The notes under the pieces: model-generated | What the model was told of the DNA's origin: nothing | What the model saw: the letters and a program-made list of their open reading frames with translations, nothing else | The model's database searches: none | Shown: positions 53,382-60,993 of the stretch, one piece after another | Layout of the letters: each line of letters begins with the position of its first letter | How positions within the stretch are numbered: position 1 is the stretch's first letter | Program-made: the position numbers and the translations under genes | Source of the DNA: Lachnospiraceae bacterium | GTDB lineage: Bacteria; Bacillota; Clostridia; Lachnospirales; Lachnospiraceae | Direction of reading: 5' to 3' | NCBI GenBank assembly: GCA_016283755.1 | Contig: JAEENO010000014.1 | Location: 1-60,993, forward strand | DNA: 60,993 nucleotides

Positions 53382-54172
53382 AATGTGTTATAGACAATAA
53401 CGGAGAGAAAAGAGAATATAGAGCAGTCGGAAAGACAACCGGGCTTATTGGAGTAATGCTTATTATATTTGCGGTAGCGCTTCTTCTTAAGCATCTCGGA
53501 CTTGATATTTCGATATTTGGAGGAGGTTTCCTTCAGAATTTCGGGTTGTGGCACTTGATTCTTACACTTGGCTGTGTATTCTGCTTTATTAAAGGAGCAA
53601 TTGATAAAAGCTTCGGAATAATGGTATTCGCAGTTGGAATTTGTTACTGCATTATTGATAAGCCGTTAGGTTTACCGCAGATTGGTACTTTTACAATGGT
53701 AGCGATATGTGCGGTAATTGTATTCGGACTACATTTGATATTCCCGAATTTTAAGACCAGCTTTAGTTTTAAGAGAGTCGGAGATTATGATTCCGATGAA
53801 GCATGGGAAAAGAACGGAACGAGAGATTCTTCCGATGAAATCAATCATGATTGTGTATTCTCATCAGCTTCAAGATATATAGATAGTCAGAACTTCTCGG
53901 GATATAATGGCGATATTGTTTTCTCGTCGGTTAATATCTATCTTGATAAGGCAAAGCTTAAAGATGATAAAGCAATATTTAATACGGATTTAGTATTTTC
54001 CACTTTGAAATTATATGTTCCGCGAGGATGGAATGTAGAAGTTAAAGGCGACTCGGTATTCAGTGGCGGAGTTACAACAAAGGGACCAAAGGATCCTTAT
54101 GTAGAAGGCGCACCGACGATTATTGTTAAGGGCGACAGAGTATTCTCTCATCTTGAAGTTATCTATGTGTAG
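53378..54172 (+). CDS. LiaF-like membrane protein, partner of LytTR regulator
   Basis: The 264-residue protein has four membrane helices in the first 125 residues (CYCIIDKPLGLPQ between helices) and a C-terminal beta-solenoid of VFSS repeats (CVFSSASRYI, VFSSVNIYL, VFSTLKLYV), as in LiaF/DUF2154-type sensors. LiaF-type proteins restrain a regulator until envelope stress. It overlaps the LytTR gene by four bases (ATGA), so the two are coupled. Confidence 0.82.
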   Translation: MKCVIDNNGEKREYRAVGKTTGLIGVMLIIFAVALLLKHLGLDISIFGGGFLQNFGLWHLILTLGCVFCFIKGAIDKSFGIMVFAVGICYCIIDKPLGLPQIGTFTMVAICAVIVFGLHLIFPNFKTSFSFKRVGDYDSDEAWEKNGTRDSSDEINHDCVFSSASRYIDSQNFSGYNGDIVFSSVNIYLDKAKLKDDKAIFNTDLVFSTLKLYVPRGWNVEVKGDSVFSGGVTTKGPKDPYVEGAPTIIVKGDRVFSHLEVIYV

Positions 54173-54182
54173 GAGGTAAGTT

Positions 54183-54731
54183 ATGAGTGTAATTATAAGA
54201 AATCGATTCGGATACGGACGTAAATTACTCGCCGGAATTTTACTTATAGCAGCAGCTGTATGTATACTTCTTGCACAGCTTAAGGTCGAGATTCCGTTTT
54301 TACAGGACCTTGCGGTATTAACCAAGCTTAGCGGCTGGGAGATGGCTGCGGTTGTTATATGTGTACTTCTTTTCATAAGCGGTATAGCAGAACTCGAACC
54401 ATGGCAGATGACTTTTCCTGCAGGTATCGTATACTGCATTATAGATGAACCGCTAGGTCTTCCTATCGTAGAGTTCTGGCCAATGATGCTTATTGCGTTG
54501 ATTCTTACGATTGGACTTACGATGGTTATTCCTGAATATGATTTTGTTACATATGATCATGGCAGACGTAAGAATACAAGGGAGGCCGAGAGGGAAATAA
54601 AGGAGGCGGCTAAGGAAGCTAAGGAAGCTGCCAAGGAAGTAAAGGAAGCTGTAAAAGAAGGTCACTTTGAGGATGTAGAATTCAGAGAGGTTAAAACAAA
54701 CGAATCCGACGATTCTTCTTCCAACGAATAA
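54183..54731 (+). CDS. Second LiaF-like transmembrane protein with charged helical tail
   Basis: The 182-residue protein repeats the membrane module of the preceding gene (VYCIIDEPLGLPIV). Instead of a solenoid it has a Lys/Glu/Ala helical tail (about 130-162, built from KEAAKEAKEAAKEVKEA) and an acidic end. It is a paralogue of the N-terminal half of the preceding gene. GGAGG precedes ATG 54183. Its function is unknown. Confidence 0.75.
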   Translation: MSVIIRNRFGYGRKLLAGILLIAAAVCILLAQLKVEIPFLQDLAVLTKLSGWEMAAVVICVLLFISGIAELEPWQMTFPAGIVYCIIDEPLGLPIVEFWPMMLIALILTIGLTMVIPEYDFVTYDHGRRKNTREAEREIKEAAKEAKEAAKEVKEAVKEGHFEDVEFREVKTNESDDSSSNE

Positions 54732-54769
54732 ATTGATGTAGAATGTATTTAAATTATATGCTATAATAC

Positions 54770-54800
54770 AAAGGCTGGGCATTTGTGCCCGGCCTTTAAT
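54770..54800 (+). terminator. Hairpin between the LytTR unit and nhaC
   Basis: AAAGGCTGGGCA pairs with TGCCCGGCCTTT around TTTG. The T-tail is short. An extended -10 (TGCTATAAT, 54759-54767) sits directly before it, so it could also be a leader hairpin of nhaC. Confidence 0.6.
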
Positions 54801-54831
54801 TATTGCTTTGGGATAAAAAGGAGAATGTAGA

Positions 54832-56301
54832 ATGAATTTTGTAAAAGGTTTCTTAAAATTCGTTCCGGTATTTATACTGGCTGGACTTATGATTGCGAAA
54901 TTTGATGCGTTGGTAGTTGCACCGATTGCGTTCTTTACGGCAGTTATAGTCGCAATGATAACAGAGAAGAAGAAATGGCAGGAGTGCCTTGACTCGGCAC
55001 TTGAGTCCGTTAAGAATATATTGGTTGCAGTATTTATTCTTATGCTGGCTTATACAATGGCCAATTGTTTCATGGGATTCGGAGTAGGTGCTGCGGTAGT
55101 TACTTTATCTCTTAAGGTAGGAGTTACTGCAAGAACAGTTGCTGTAGTAGGTCTTGTATGTACATCGATTCTTTCCGTTGCAACGGGAACTTCATGGGGA
55201 ACATTTGCTGCTTGTGCACCGATTTTCTTATGGTTATCTCATATAGTGGGCGGTAATATTTATCTTACGGCCTGCGCTATCGCCGGTGGTGCTTGCTTCG
55301 GTGATAACCTGGGACTTATATCCGATTGTATGATCGTATCTTCAGCTATTCAGGGAATTAAAAATATTCCTGACCGTGTTCGTCATCAGGGTGTATGGTC
55401 TGTAGCATGTCTTATTTTGGCAGCTATTGCCGATTACTTTGCAGGTGTTGCATTAGGACTTTCAAATGCAAGAGCAGAGGCATTCAATCTCACTGAGAAT
55501 CTTTCTGCTGAAGCTATAGAATACTTAACAGAGAATAAGCCTATCGCGTTAGAACTTTTAAACCAGGTAGACAGTGGATCTATTCCGTTATATATGATTA
55601 TTCCGCTTATCCTGGTTGTAACTCTTGCAGTATGCAAGTTTAATACGTTTATCTGCATCGGTTCCGGTATTATTTCTTCATATATCTTGGGATTATTTGC
55701 AGGTACAGCAGGTTCTTTAAAGGACTTCCTTGACAGCTATGTATATGAAGGCTTTTCAAGCGCAGGTTCATGGGTTATACCAATGATGATGTGGGTTGCA
55801 GCTTTTGGTGGCGTAATGCAGCTTATGAATGCATTTGAGCCTCTTGCTAAGCTTATAGGTAAGATTTCGTTTAAGGTACGTCACTTAATGGGTTGGAATG
55901 CGGTTATGTCACTTCTCGGTAATGCTGCACTTTCCGATGAGATGGCTCAGATTGTTACAATCGGACCTGTTATTAAGGATATTACGGAAGAGAATGTCGT
56001 GGGTTCCGAGGAAGACATGTATACTTTAAGCCTTCGTAACGCAACATTCTCGGATGCGATGGGTGTATTCGGCTCACAGCTTATTCCTTGGCACGTATAC
56101 TTGGGATTCTATGTAGGCGTTGCAGCTGCGGTATATCCGCTTGTACAGCTTCGCCAGATGGATTTCTTAAAGTATAACTTTATTGCAATCATTGCAGTAG
56201 GATCTCTACTTATTCTTACATTTACCGGACTCGATAGATTCGTTCCGAGATTTGCTATACCAAGAGAGCCTAAAGTACAACTTAAGAAAAATATTAAGTA
56301 A
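54832..56301 (+). CDS. Na+/H+ antiporter of the NhaC type
   Basis: The 489-residue protein has about 11-12 membrane helices. GTSWGTFAACAPI near residue 119 and GGACFGDNLGLISD near 150 are typical of NhaC-family carriers. It is a single-gene unit with a good AGGAG before ATG 54832. It should exchange Na+ (or a carboxylate such as malate, as in MleN) for protons; the substrate is not settled by the sequence. Confidence 0.88.
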   Translation: MNFVKGFLKFVPVFILAGLMIAKFDALVVAPIAFFTAVIVAMITEKKKWQECLDSALESVKNILVAVFILMLAYTMANCFMGFGVGAAVVTLSLKVGVTARTVAVVGLVCTSILSVATGTSWGTFAACAPIFLWLSHIVGGNIYLTACAIAGGACFGDNLGLISDCMIVSSAIQGIKNIPDRVRHQGVWSVACLILAAIADYFAGVALGLSNARAEAFNLTENLSAEAIEYLTENKPIALELLNQVDSGSIPLYMIIPLILVVTLAVCKFNTFICIGSGIISSYILGLFAGTAGSLKDFLDSYVYEGFSSAGSWVIPMMMWVAAFGGVMQLMNAFEPLAKLIGKISFKVRHLMGWNAVMSLLGNAALSDEMAQIVTIGPVIKDITEENVVGSEEDMYTLSLRNATFSDAMGVFGSQLIPWHVYLGFYVGVAAAVYPLVQLRQMDFLKYNFIAIIAVGSLLILTFTGLDRFVPRFAIPREPKVQLKKNIK

Positions 56302-56313
56302 TACATTAAGCGG

Positions 56314-56341
56314 GAAGCGGCTTTGTGCCGCTTCTTTTTTT
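56314..56341 (+). terminator. Terminator after nhaC
   Basis: GAAGCGGC pairs with GCCGCTTC, followed by seven T residues. Confidence 0.85.
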
Positions 56342-56498
56342 ATGCATTATGTGAAAAAAATATGAAAAGCAAAAAAGATGTTATGTCCGAAAAAAAAGAC
56401 GGTAAAAGTCTCTAAAGTCAACATTTTGTTCACATTTAGGTGCTTAACTGTTATTTGTGGAATGGGAAAGAATTTTGAAGCAAGTTTGGAGGTAAGTT

Positions 56499-58196
56499 AT
56501 GAAGAAGATAGGCTTCAAGTCAAAATTAATGGCATTGGTAATTGTACCTGTGATAGTTATCTCGCTGATAGTATCGATTGTGGTATTTCTCAGGCTGAAA
56601 TCAATAATGCTTTCCGACGCGGAGGATTCTTTAAAGAATTCTGCAAGAGCGATACGAACTATGTTGACGCTTGCAACGGATGGTGATTTTACAGCGGAGA
56701 ATGGTGTCCTCTACAAAGGTGGAGAGGATATGACTTACGTTAATGATCTTTTTGATCAATATTTTGAAGAAACAGAAGTTTATGCGACGCTTATACTGGG
56801 TGATACCAGAATGGTTACATCTGTTAAGAACGGTACAGAAAGGGCAGTCGGGACTCAGATAGATGGGGGAATTGCTTCCGAGGTGATGGGTGGCAAAGAG
56901 TATGTAGCAGCTAATGTGATGGTTGGGGGAACCAGGTGCGTAGTGGCTTATATTCCGTTGTACCAGGATAGCGGAGATATTTGCGGTTCGGTATTCACAG
57001 GCATGAGTATGAAAAAAATAAACAGTTCTATCGCACAGACAGTATTGGGAATTCTTTTAATCGTAGCAATCTTTATGGTGCTTACGATTATCGTAGCAGT
57101 AATGCTCACAGGAACGATCAATCGTGTAATTATGGCATCACAGAAGGTATGTATGGATCTTGCGGGTGGAGATTTTACCGGGAATCAGGTTATTATTGGA
57201 ACTTCGCGTGGTGATGAGCTTGGTGATATGGCACGTGGTGTTAATACGGTTAAGGAAAAGTTTGGTGAGGCTATAAGTGGTGTAAGATCAAATATAACCA
57301 CCTTGCTTAAAAACTCTGACGGGCTTGCAGATACTGCGACCGGTACTTCCACAACAATGGATGATTTGTCGCGTGCAATTAACGGTATCGCCGAAGGCGC
57401 TACGTCTCAGGCTCAGGAAGTTACGTCCGCAGCAAATGATGTTGCGGGTATCTTAAGCAAGATGGAAGACGTTAATAAGAACGTAATAAGCACACGTGAT
57501 AATACAGATGAGATGACGGCAGCATCAAATAAGGTTATTGATACATTCGGTAAGCTTATTGATGATATAGATGTAAGTATAGTGAGCCTTGATAATATCG
57601 TTTCCAAGATGGAAGGTGTAGCGAGCGCAGTTAACGATGTAACTGTGGCGGCGGATGATATTAATGGAATCGCCGCACAGACGAATCTTCTTTCGCTTAA
57701 TGCATCCATTGAGGCTGCAAGAGCAGGCGAAGCAGGAAAGGGATTCGCGGTTGTTGCGGGAGAGATCAGCCAGCTGGCGGCTCAGTCTAAGGAAAGTGCC
57801 GATAAGATTAATGAGATAATGGTTAAGCTTCATGGTGAGACAGATACTGCAGTAGAACTTGTAAAGGATATGAATGTAGTAATGAATCGCCAGAAAGCAT
57901 CCAGTAATGAATCAAGAAGTTCGCTTGAAAGCCTTGTAGATAGCATAAGCAATACCAAGAAAAGAGTACTTGAGATCAAGGAAAGCAGTGATGAAGTAAA
58001 GGAACTTTGTGCTTCGTTAAATGACAGTGTGTCGAATCTATCGGCAATCAGTGAGGAGAATGCGGCATCTGCAGAAGAGACTGCGTCATCGGTTGAACAG
58101 ATTTCAAATGCGGTATCGCAGGTAAGCACAATGTCCGATGAACTTAAGGGATTATCAACAGAATTATCGGATCTTATAGGATTCTTTAAAGTTTAA
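56499..58196 (+). CDS. Methyl-accepting chemotaxis protein
   Basis: The 565-residue receptor has an N-terminal membrane helix (about 12-32), an extracellular Cache-like sensor (about 35-175), a second membrane helix (about 178-202), a HAMP region and a cytoplasmic signalling domain with hairpin tip [20 protein letters not shown]. No CheW/CheR pentapeptide is visible at the C-terminus. GGAGG precedes ATG 56499. No other chemotaxis gene is in the window. Confidence 0.93.
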   Translation: MKKIGFKSKLMALVIVPVIVISLIVSIVVFLRLKSIMLSDAEDSLKNSARAIRTMLTLATDGDFTAENGVLYKGGEDMTYVNDLFDQYFEETEVYATLILGDTRMVTSVKNGTERAVGTQIDGGIASEVMGGKEYVAANVMVGGTRCVVAYIPLYQDSGDICGSVFTGMSMKKINSSIAQTVLGILLIVAIFMVLTIIVAVMLTGTINRVIMASQKVCMDLAGGDFTGNQVIIGTSRGDELGDMARGVNTVKEKFGEAISGVRSNITTLLKNSDGLADTATGTSTTMDDLSRAINGIAEGATSQAQEVTSAANDVAGILSKMEDVNKNVISTRDNTDEMTAASNKVIDTFGKLIDDIDVSIVSLDNIVSKMEGVASAVNDVTVAADDINGIAAQTNLLSLNASIEAARAGEAGKGFAVVAGEISQLAAQSKESADKINEIMVKLHGETDTAVELVKDMNVVMNRQKASSNESRSSLESLVDSISNTKKRVLEIKESSDEVKELCASLNDSVSNLSAISEENAASAEETASSVEQISNAVSQVSTMSDELKGLSTELSDLIGFFKV

Positions 58197-58212
58197 AAGC
58201 TCATAATAGAAG

Positions 58213-58239
58213 GGAGTCGCATTATGCGGCTCCTTTTTT
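58213..58239 (+). terminator. Terminator after the chemoreceptor gene
   Basis: GGAGTCGCA pairs with TGCGGCTCC (one G-U pair), followed by six T residues. Confidence 0.8.
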
Positions 58240-58336
58240 GAGTTTGTCGGAGAAGACGGGGTTATCATACCTGTCAGGCGTAAATCATGACCTCTTGGAT
58301 AATAATCCTTGTATTTAAGGGCTATATCGAATATGC

Positions 58337-58426
58337 TCACATCATAGGATTACTTACGGAGGTGGTTTCATAATTATTCATGAGTGACGGAACCTGCAAT
58401 TCATTATTTTCTGCTTTACGAATCAT
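58337..58426 (-). pseudogene. Short decayed reading frame
   Basis: A 29-codon frame with a good AGGAGA site reads MIRKAENNELQVPS and stops at 58337. One frame over, coding-like sequence continues (SIFDIALKYKDYYPRGHDL). Both together suggest a frameshifted remnant; the original gene is not identified. The rest of the 58240-58534 gap shows only a promoter. Confidence 0.3.
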
Positions 58427-58474
58427 TTTATAAATCTCCTGTAATGTTGTCACTGTAAGTATTGTAAAATATAA

Positions 58475-58503
58475 TTGAATATGGGGGATACGTTTGGTAT
58501 AAT
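58475..58503 (+). promoter_or_regulatory. Promoter of the acetyltransferase gene
   Basis: TTGAAT (58475-58480), a 17-base spacer and TATAAT (58498-58503). Confidence 0.6.
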
Positions 58504-58534
58504 TGGATTTAAATTTTTAGGGAGGGGATAAGGC

Positions 58535-59029
58535 ATGAATACAGTATTTGAAACAGAGAATATTAAGTTTATTGAACTTACGGAGCTTTTGGTGCAGGAT
58601 TATCTTGAGATGATAAATGATATTAATGTCGCAAGATTATTGGGAAGAACGAAGACTGTGACAGAAGAAGGCGAACTTAACTGGATTCATAAGAACCTTG
58701 AGAATAAAGCACCTGTCTTTTCAATGATTGAGAAGAGCAGCGGAAAATTCATCGGTAATATCGAGCTTATGGATGTCCATGATGAGGAAGCCGAGCTTGG
58801 TATTACAATAACTGCGAGTATGCAGGATAAGGGATACGGAACCGAGTCTGTCCCGGCAATCGTAGACTATGGAATGAAAAAGCTTAATTTAAAGAGAATC
58901 TTCTTAAGAGTATTCCCGGATAACTTAAGAGCAATACATGTGTACGAAAAGTGCGGTTTCCGCGAGTATGGCCGTACGGAGGAGGACATATTGATGGAGA
59001 TAATGATAACAGATGATAACAAATTATAA
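58535..59029 (+). CDS. RimJ/RimL-type GNAT acetyltransferase
   Basis: The 164-residue protein has the GNAT fold with the acetyl-CoA loop MQDKGYGTES near residue 96 and FPDNLRAIHVYEKCGF near 129. The pattern matches the RimL/SpeG-like Acetyltransf_3 group; the substrate is unknown. GGGAGGGG lies before ATG 58535. Its 3' end contains one copy of an 18-bp direct repeat. Confidence 0.88.
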   Translation: MNTVFETENIKFIELTELLVQDYLEMINDINVARLLGRTKTVTEEGELNWIHKNLENKAPVFSMIEKSSGKFIGNIELMDVHDEEAELGITITASMQDKGYGTESVPAIVDYGMKKLNLKRIFLRVFPDNLRAIHVYEKCGFREYGRTEEDILMEIMITDDNKL

Positions 59030-59058
59030 AAGAAATCTCAAATGATAACAGATGATAA
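59002..59058 (+). repeat. 18-bp direct repeat pair at the 3' end of the acetyltransferase gene
   Basis: AATGATAACAGATGATAA occurs at 59002-59019 and again at 59041-59058, 39 bp apart. The first copy is coding. It looks like a small local duplication. Confidence 0.6.
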
Positions 59059-59095
59059 AAATGAGAACATAAATCATACTTAGAAGGGATTAGCG

Positions 59096-60727
59096 ATGCG
59101 TGTTATAGCGAAATATTTTAAAGAGGCATTAAGAGAATACACGAAGGAATTTGCTATATGCATCATACTTGCGGTTGTCATGATGCTGGTTGGAGTCTTG
59201 ATTCCAATCGGGTCAAGGTATTATATAATGCAGGTTTCAAATGGTTGCGGGATTAATGTGATACTTGTCGGATTACTTGTATTCTGCGGTATGTACGCAA
59301 TCAAGACGGTTATCAATATCTTTTTATATAGAGCATTTGATTTGTTTGGCGGCAGGTACATGTCACATCTGGCGATTTCACTCGAGAAAACGCTTCAGGA
59401 AGCGGATTATGCAGATATCAAGGTAATGTCTGAAGGCGTACTAAGAAATATCCTTTATACGGATGTAATCAACGTCTTTGTGACGGTTGGGCATCACATA
59501 CCGAATATTGTAAGCTCGCTATTTACCATAGTATTGCTGCTTATCTATATGCTGTTTCAGGATATGTGGATGTCACTTCTAATTCTTACCGCGACCATAA
59601 TCGGGATAATTATCTCGGTTAAGAGTAAGCGTCATATTGCGGAAGCAGTCAAAGAGACCAATCTTATGATGAAAAAGTTCGACGCGGGATGTTCCGAATA
59701 TATATCCCTGATTCCATTGGTTCAGACAAATAATCTTGTGGGATACTTTCAGAGGAAAACGAATAGTGCTATAGGAGCTTTTATCGAGGCATCAAGAAAA
59801 GCGGATGTGCCTGTTGATCTGTGGACAGGGCTTGTGGGTGGATATCATGCCGTGTTCTCGATATTGCTGTCCGCGATACTTGTGTGGCCGGCTGCCGGGC
59901 ATAATGTCGTTGACATGCTTTTCTTTACGTTAATTGCGAATATGATTCTTTCAGAGTCGCAGAATGTATCGCAGATGATTCTGCAGGTAGTAAGGAATAT
60001 TCCGAGCTGCTATAATGTTGAAAAAGTTCGGTCGCTTAAAAAAGCTGACGGAGATAAGGATATTGGTGATATTGAGAAAATAGAGTTTGAAAATGTAACA
60101 TTCTCATATCCGGACTCGGAGCAAAAAGTGCTGGAGAATGTGAGCTTTATATTAAAGAAGGGTGATACCGTATGCATAAAGGGCTTGAATGGTGCGGGTA
60201 AGTCAACTTTCTATAAGTTACTTACCGGATTATACCGCCCGGTTACAGGATGCGTAAAGCTTGACGGCGAATCACTTACAGAGGTAAGAAGAGAATCGCT
60301 TAATAAGCTGATACTATACATAAGTCAGGATGAAAAGTGCTTAAACGGAAGTATTAAGAATTATCTTAGAGAGATAAGCGGCAGCGAGATTTCGGATGCG
60401 ACAATAGAAGAGTGGCAGGAAAGATTTCACTTTAATCGAGAAGATGAGATGATAACCGGAAACGGTGATTCGCTTTCGGGCGGACAGAGAAAGAAACTTT
60501 TTCTCATGAAGCTGCTCGCAAGAGCAGATAGTTCTGCAGTCATAATAGCAGACGAACTTGCGGCCGGAATGGATGTTGAGACTGTACCTATAATGCAGGA
60601 ACTTTTATCCGGATATGCAAAAAAACGCGATAAAATCATTTTCGTAACAGACCATCAGAATTACGGAAATGTGGAATGTAATGTGGTTATGACATTTAAT
60701 GGTGGGAATATAGAGATAGAGCGGTAG
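59096..60727 (+). CDS. ABC exporter half-transporter 1 (permease-ATPase fusion)
   Basis: The 543-residue protein has six membrane helices (about 15-300) and an ATPase domain (about 325-543). Walker A GLNGAGKST is near 362-370, the signature LSGGQ near 460, and Walker B VIIADE near 482. It is a peptide or drug exporter subunit of unknown substrate. AGAAGGGA lies before ATG 59096. A second ABC permease starts 72 bases later, so the two probably form a heterodimer. Confidence 0.9.
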   Translation: MRVIAKYFKEALREYTKEFAICIILAVVMMLVGVLIPIGSRYYIMQVSNGCGINVILVGLLVFCGMYAIKTVINIFLYRAFDLFGGRYMSHLAISLEKTLQEADYADIKVMSEGVLRNILYTDVINVFVTVGHHIPNIVSSLFTIVLLLIYMLFQDMWMSLLILTATIIGIIISVKSKRHIAEAVKETNLMMKKFDAGCSEYISLIPLVQTNNLVGYFQRKTNSAIGAFIEASRKADVPVDLWTGLVGGYHAVFSILLSAILVWPAAGHNVVDMLFFTLIANMILSESQNVSQMILQVVRNIPSCYNVEKVRSLKKADGDKDIGDIEKIEFENVTFSYPDSEQKVLENVSFILKKGDTVCIKGLNGAGKSTFYKLLTGLYRPVTGCVKLDGESLTEVRRESLNKLILYISQDEKCLNGSIKNYLREISGSEISDATIEEWQERFHFNREDEMITGNGDSLSGGQRKKLFLMKLLARADSSAVIIADELAAGMDVETVPIMQELLSGYAKKRDKIIFVTDHQNYGNVECNVVMTFNGGNIEIER

Positions 60728-60799
60728 AATGCATACACGTATTGTATACATGTAGGTATTTTGCATTTTATGCATATGAATATGTGGAGAGGAAGCATA

Positions 60800-60993
60800 A
60801 TGAAAGGGATATATGTTAGCATATTTAAGAAAACGATTAAATTTGGGATAATTCACCAAATTGCTTTATTTATATCAGAAGTTGCTTGTGCTTATTTAGT
60901 ATCAGTGGTATTATCAGTTGCGCTTTCCGAGGAATATGAGCTAATAGCATATTGGGGAATTGCAGCGTTGGTATCAATATTGTTAGGAACAAT
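60800..60993 (+). CDS. ABC exporter half-transporter 2, N-terminal part (runs off the window end)
   Basis: Sixty-four codons are present: a short basic start (MKGIYVSIFKKTIKFG) and two hydrophobic segments, as in the first membrane helices of an ABC exporter. GAGGAAG lies before ATG 60800. The ATPase domain is outside the window. The assignment rests on position after the first half-transporter as well as the sequence. Confidence 0.6.
   Translation, partial: MKGIYVSIFKKTIKFGIIHQIALFISEVACAYLVSVVLSVALSEEYELIAYWGIAALVSILLGT

Noticed and set aside
54590-54670. KEAAKE-type repeats considered as a DNA repeat element
   Set aside because: The repetition is at protein level (charged helix) and only weak in DNA; no array structure.
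1-60993. CRISPR array, tRNA, rRNA, prophage or integrase
   Set aside because: No spaced direct repeats, no clover-leaf-like sequence noticed, and no phage or integrase gene found on reading the window; a covariance-model scan could not be run.

Overview
The window looks like a chromosome segment of an anaerobic, low-to-moderate-GC Firmicute, most likely a Lachnospiraceae member. The reasons are strong Shine-Dalgarno sites (GGAGG), short intergenic gaps with U-tailed terminators, pyruvate:ferredoxin oxidoreductase, a trimeric electron-bifurcating [FeFe]-hydrogenase, oxygen-independent thiazole synthesis (ThiH), and a DUF5721-like protein that I associate with Lachnospiraceae. No rRNA, tRNA, CRISPR array or intact mobile element was seen. 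Species and taxonomic placement are inference.

Layout. (1) 0-16.2 kb is a GC-richer accessory region. It holds a truncated SDR gene, an OCH1-type glycosyltransferase with a small membrane protein, and an envelope operon (1812-residue PHP-phosphoesterase surface protein, YibE/F membrane protein, lipoprotein). It continues with a PAS-GGDEF cyclase, an erythromycin-esterase homologue, a DUF1848 Fe-S protein, and a small-membrane-protein/U32-like pair. (2) 16.2-21.2 kb is a patchwork: small membrane proteins, a two-gene chromate transporter, two acetyltransferases, and a decayed mazEF locus broken by an IS256-like remnant. (3) 21.2-61 kb is a more AT-rich, core-like region: neuB, PFOR, an HflK/HflC pair with a zinc-ribbon membrane protein, and a TPP-riboswitch thiSFGHEDC operon. 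It continues with a cold-shock gene, DUF5721, an M18 aminopeptidase, a lipase, a fructosamine (frl) operon, degV, gpx-ohrR, tdh-kbl and hydCBA. The last part holds a YhfC-type membrane protein, a LytTR regulator with two LiaF-like membrane proteins, NhaC, a chemoreceptor, an acetyltransferase and an ABC exporter pair cut by the window end.

How the genes work together. PFOR makes reduced ferredoxin, which HydABC can use together with NADH to evolve H2. Threonine dehydrogenase and 2-amino-3-ketobutyrate ligase degrade threonine to glycine and acetyl-CoA. FrlD and FrlB convert fructosamines to glucose 6-phosphate and the free amine. The thi genes rebuild thiamine, the cofactor PFOR needs.

Most unusual signals. 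A family of 29-bp palindromic repeats (core TGACTCAGG...CCTGAGTCA) occurs seven times, only in the first 18 kb. In most copies it sits exactly at the 3' end of a gene and supplies the stop codon. Other notable points are a free-standing UTRA effector domain in the frl operon, the LytTR/LiaF-like membrane module, and the PHP/YibE-F/lipoprotein envelope operon.
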